A stretch of DNA of 37,500 bases from Glandiceps talaboti (taxonomy: Eukaryota > Hemichordata > Enteropneusta > Spengelidae), in contig NC_135563.1 of the NCBI RefSeq assembly GCF_964340395.1, positions 19,289,651-19,327,150 of the forward strand, written 5' to 3'. The position numbers and the translations under genes are program-made. How positions within the stretch are numbered: position 1 is the stretch's first letter; every line of letters starts with the position of its first letter. This document shows positions 35,031 to 37,500 of this stretch, in pieces. The notes under the pieces were generated by a model. That model was not told where the DNA came from, searched no databases, and was given only the letters and a program-made list of their open reading frames with translations.

Positions 35031-37140
35031 ATGGTCTTAGCTCAGATTTTGCAAAACTTAAGTGATTTTTAAAAAAACTATTTTCAGACTGAATTTCAAT
35101 ACTGCGTAAAATCCAAAATTATAAGTTCGGCAACTTCTCACTTTCACTTGACCTTGCAGCACAAAATAAGTGGGGAAAAGAACTACGCTTTGCATTGATC
35201 TGTGGTAATTTGTTATCCGGTTGAATTTAGTGCAATCGATATTGAAACTTGTTTATCCATTTTGGTAATGCATAACAGCATTGAGAGATGAGTCTTTTTA
35301 GCATGACCATTAGCAACGTAAACAAGTGTATATTTGACAGCTATACACACTTCATTATTAAACTGCTCAATTCCCATGAAAAAATGACACATCACGCGAA
35401 ACACGAGTTATCAATTGACCCTACATCCACATGAGTTATCTTGATAAATTCTACAAAATTCGACAGAAAACGTCAATATTCAATAAAAATTAATAACAAA
35501 TGAAACAAGTTATTTTTTTTATAAATCAAACACAATTTGACAGAAAACATCGATATTACAATTTCCTGTTTTTAGAATAAGTCACACCAATGCAATGTCT
35601 TATTTTAACAACTAAAAATCACAGCCTTGTAGTTTTATCATTTCACACGACTTCTAACTTTATATCTTGAGAAGTTGGAAATTAAGTACAACACCCTTTC
35701 CTTAGTTGACTGAGGGTCGGTCTCGTCTAATTTTAGTTTCCATATCTTGACATTGCAGAATGCCCGCTAATAATTGAAAACCGACACCCTAGAAGAGGAA
35801 AGAGTTCTAAACCTTTTCAGTAGTTCTTTACCAATATATTGACAACGTTCTAATCACATACATGACATCAAAGTACAGCTTGCTAAACACGCCAACTGTA
35901 GTTTTACATTGGGAAAAGATATTTCTTCTCAAGTATATACAAAATGTTATATAAACAGTTCTACTTGTTAGCATTGAGAAATCGATAAAATGAAATGGCA
36001 AATTCTATAGTTACAGTCTGTGCGATATGTAATTCATTTTATCTAGTAGTTGGTGAATTTTTTTATTATCATTTAGAATATTTGCAAGACAAATGACACT
36101 GTTGAGAATTGGTCTAAAGTGTTTTAAATCACATGGAATTGGCTAACTTTTTCATACATTAAGAACAAACAGTTTTCAGTTGTGTTTGAACAGAACGATC
36201 GTTTAGACATAAAGGTGCGTGACTAACGATGTCCAAGTGAAAGCCTTATCTGTCCAGCCAGAGATAATATAATTCGGTTTTTTGACGTGATTTCAAAAAT
36301 TTAATGACATTGTTAAAAAAAACGATATCAACATATACAAAAACCAACTTCAAAAAACGAATCACATCATCTCCGGATAGATTAGAATTTCACTTGGACG
36401 TCGTTAGTCACGTACCATAAAATCTAAGTCTTTCAGTGACCAGGATGGCAATTATTACTCTACAAACTGAAATAGCAAAATTTACACAGAAAAGCCAAAA
36501 AATAGCGAAATGGAATTAAGCGTTGGTTTGAAAAATAGCACGCTTTAAGCTCTTTTACTGCCTCATGTATTCCAACTCTCTTTCAATGCAAATCAGAGAA
36601 AACGCTGCATGCCGATGCATAGTAAACTCGTTTGTGAAGGTGAGTCTATATTTGAAAAGAAATAAAAATATCACGACTAAATACCATGTATACAAAAGAT
36701 ATGGTGAATATAGTTATACAGCTTCATGCATTACCTTACACGATTCAAAACACATTAAAATATATAGACATAAACTCGTCAATCATTTTCCGTTTTCATT
36801 TCCATGTTTTATAACTTTCAAATAAATTCTATATAATACTGAAGTGTTTATCTCACGCAAGTTATTATCGGTTCTAAAGTATTGATTTTTACACACTATA
36901 TTTGGACCGTCCAAGATCCTGTCAATCCGTCTTCAGTATTACGTGTGAAAATGAAAGTATTACGTCACTATTTCCGGCTTTATGTAGAAAATTCATCAAC
37001 ATGTTTGTGTTTATCAAGGTTACAGCAGAGGTGAAGGCTGGAACAAATTTGTGTTACTCTCTGGTTCCTATCTCAAAGTTTCTTGCGTTTTCATCCTTCA
37101 TTAATATCCAACAATTAAAATAGTGCACAGAAAAACTATT
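35031..37140. other. Unique AT-rich noncoding DNA (about 2.1 kb)
   Basis: Short frames (35213-35404 minus, 36565-36825 and 36902-37123 plus) have no recognisable motif. Nothing else was found. Confidence 0.5.
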
Positions 37141-37200
37141 GTGTGTGTGGGGGGGGGGGGGTAGGTAGGTAGCGGTAGGTAGGTCGGTCGGTCGGTCTGG
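37141..37200. repeat. G-rich array: (GT)n, 13-G run, (GGTA)n, (GGTC)n
   Basis: A short GT tract runs into 13 consecutive Gs (37149-37161), then GGTA units and GGTC units. The regular GG or longer runs every 4 bp would favour G-quadruplex folding of the plus strand. Confidence 0.93.
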
Positions 37201-37500
37201 ATGGCAATGACTGTATGTGAATTATAAGGATAGCGTTGAGATCATGCAATTAGATTAGAAAATCTCGTTTTGTGTGTTCTTCAGTCTGACAAGATTTTCA
37301 TTGCCGCCATGTAATTTACACAAGTTAGTATGTCTGTCGTTTAACAGTTAACATAGCCTATCATTATTTGAAAGACTCTGAAGTGTATCTCAATGACCAT
37401 GATTTGTTTTCTTTAACCGTACTACATTAATCCCAACATAAAATCGACCAGTAAAAATTAGCACCCATTTATATTTATGTTCGTAATGCAGTAATACTAA
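37201..37500. other. Unique DNA at the window edge, no feature seen
   Basis: AT-rich, with no supported feature. Confidence 0.55.

Overview
This window looks like animal (metazoan) nuclear DNA. It is AT-rich and very gene-poor, and by eye roughly a tenth of it is simple-sequence or satellite repeat. The only protein-coding feature I can support is one exon on the minus strand at about 24.0-24.2 kb. It encodes the N-terminus, first transmembrane helix (TM1) and most of TM2 of a class A biogenic-amine receptor, best matched by eye to the D2-like dopamine receptors. It ends at a canonical splice donor. I cannot name the species. The receptor family fixes it as an animal, and the density of GACA, TATG, TG and TA tracts would suit a marine invertebrate bilaterian, but that is inference.

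Layout. Positions 1-23983 lie downstream of the receptor exon. I find no further receptor exon there, so this stretch is most likely part of a very long first coding intron. It holds a compound microsatellite followed by a 19-copy, 35-bp minisatellite (528-1399), an AGACG array (2.05 kb), several long compound microsatellites (5.9, 7.8, 8.5, 13.4, 13.9, 19.8, 20.8 and 23.4 kb), and long unique AT-rich stretches with no recognisable gene. At 10.8 kb there is a perfect RFX-type X-box.

The receptor exon (24217-23984, minus) has a promoter-like cluster about 350-430 bp upstream of its ATG. On the minus strand, in order, it shows an X-box overlapping a CRE half-site, an inverted CCAAT pair and a TATAAAAG box. 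The spacing is that of a classical RNA polymerase II core promoter. A good splice acceptor abuts position 24244, so an untranslated first exon is plausible.

Positions 24.7-37.5 kb are upstream of the receptor. They hold more compound microsatellites, including three TA tracts of about 80-150 bp and a 100-bp CT tract. They also hold a poly-G cluster (26.86-26.93 kb), a 13-bp-arm near-perfect palindrome (27.54 kb) with a related copy of its arm at 34.99 kb, a decayed pentanucleotide array (30.8-31.2 kb), a 26-bp tandem repeat with a 52-bp higher-order period (32.08-32.45 kb), probable dispersed-repeat debris (34.5-35.0 kb) and a G-rich array (37.14-37.20 kb). No CRISPR array, rRNA, convincing tRNA or intact transposase was seen. 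There is no operon-like gene cluster; the biological centre of the window is the 5' end of one receptor gene in repeat-rich noncoding DNA.
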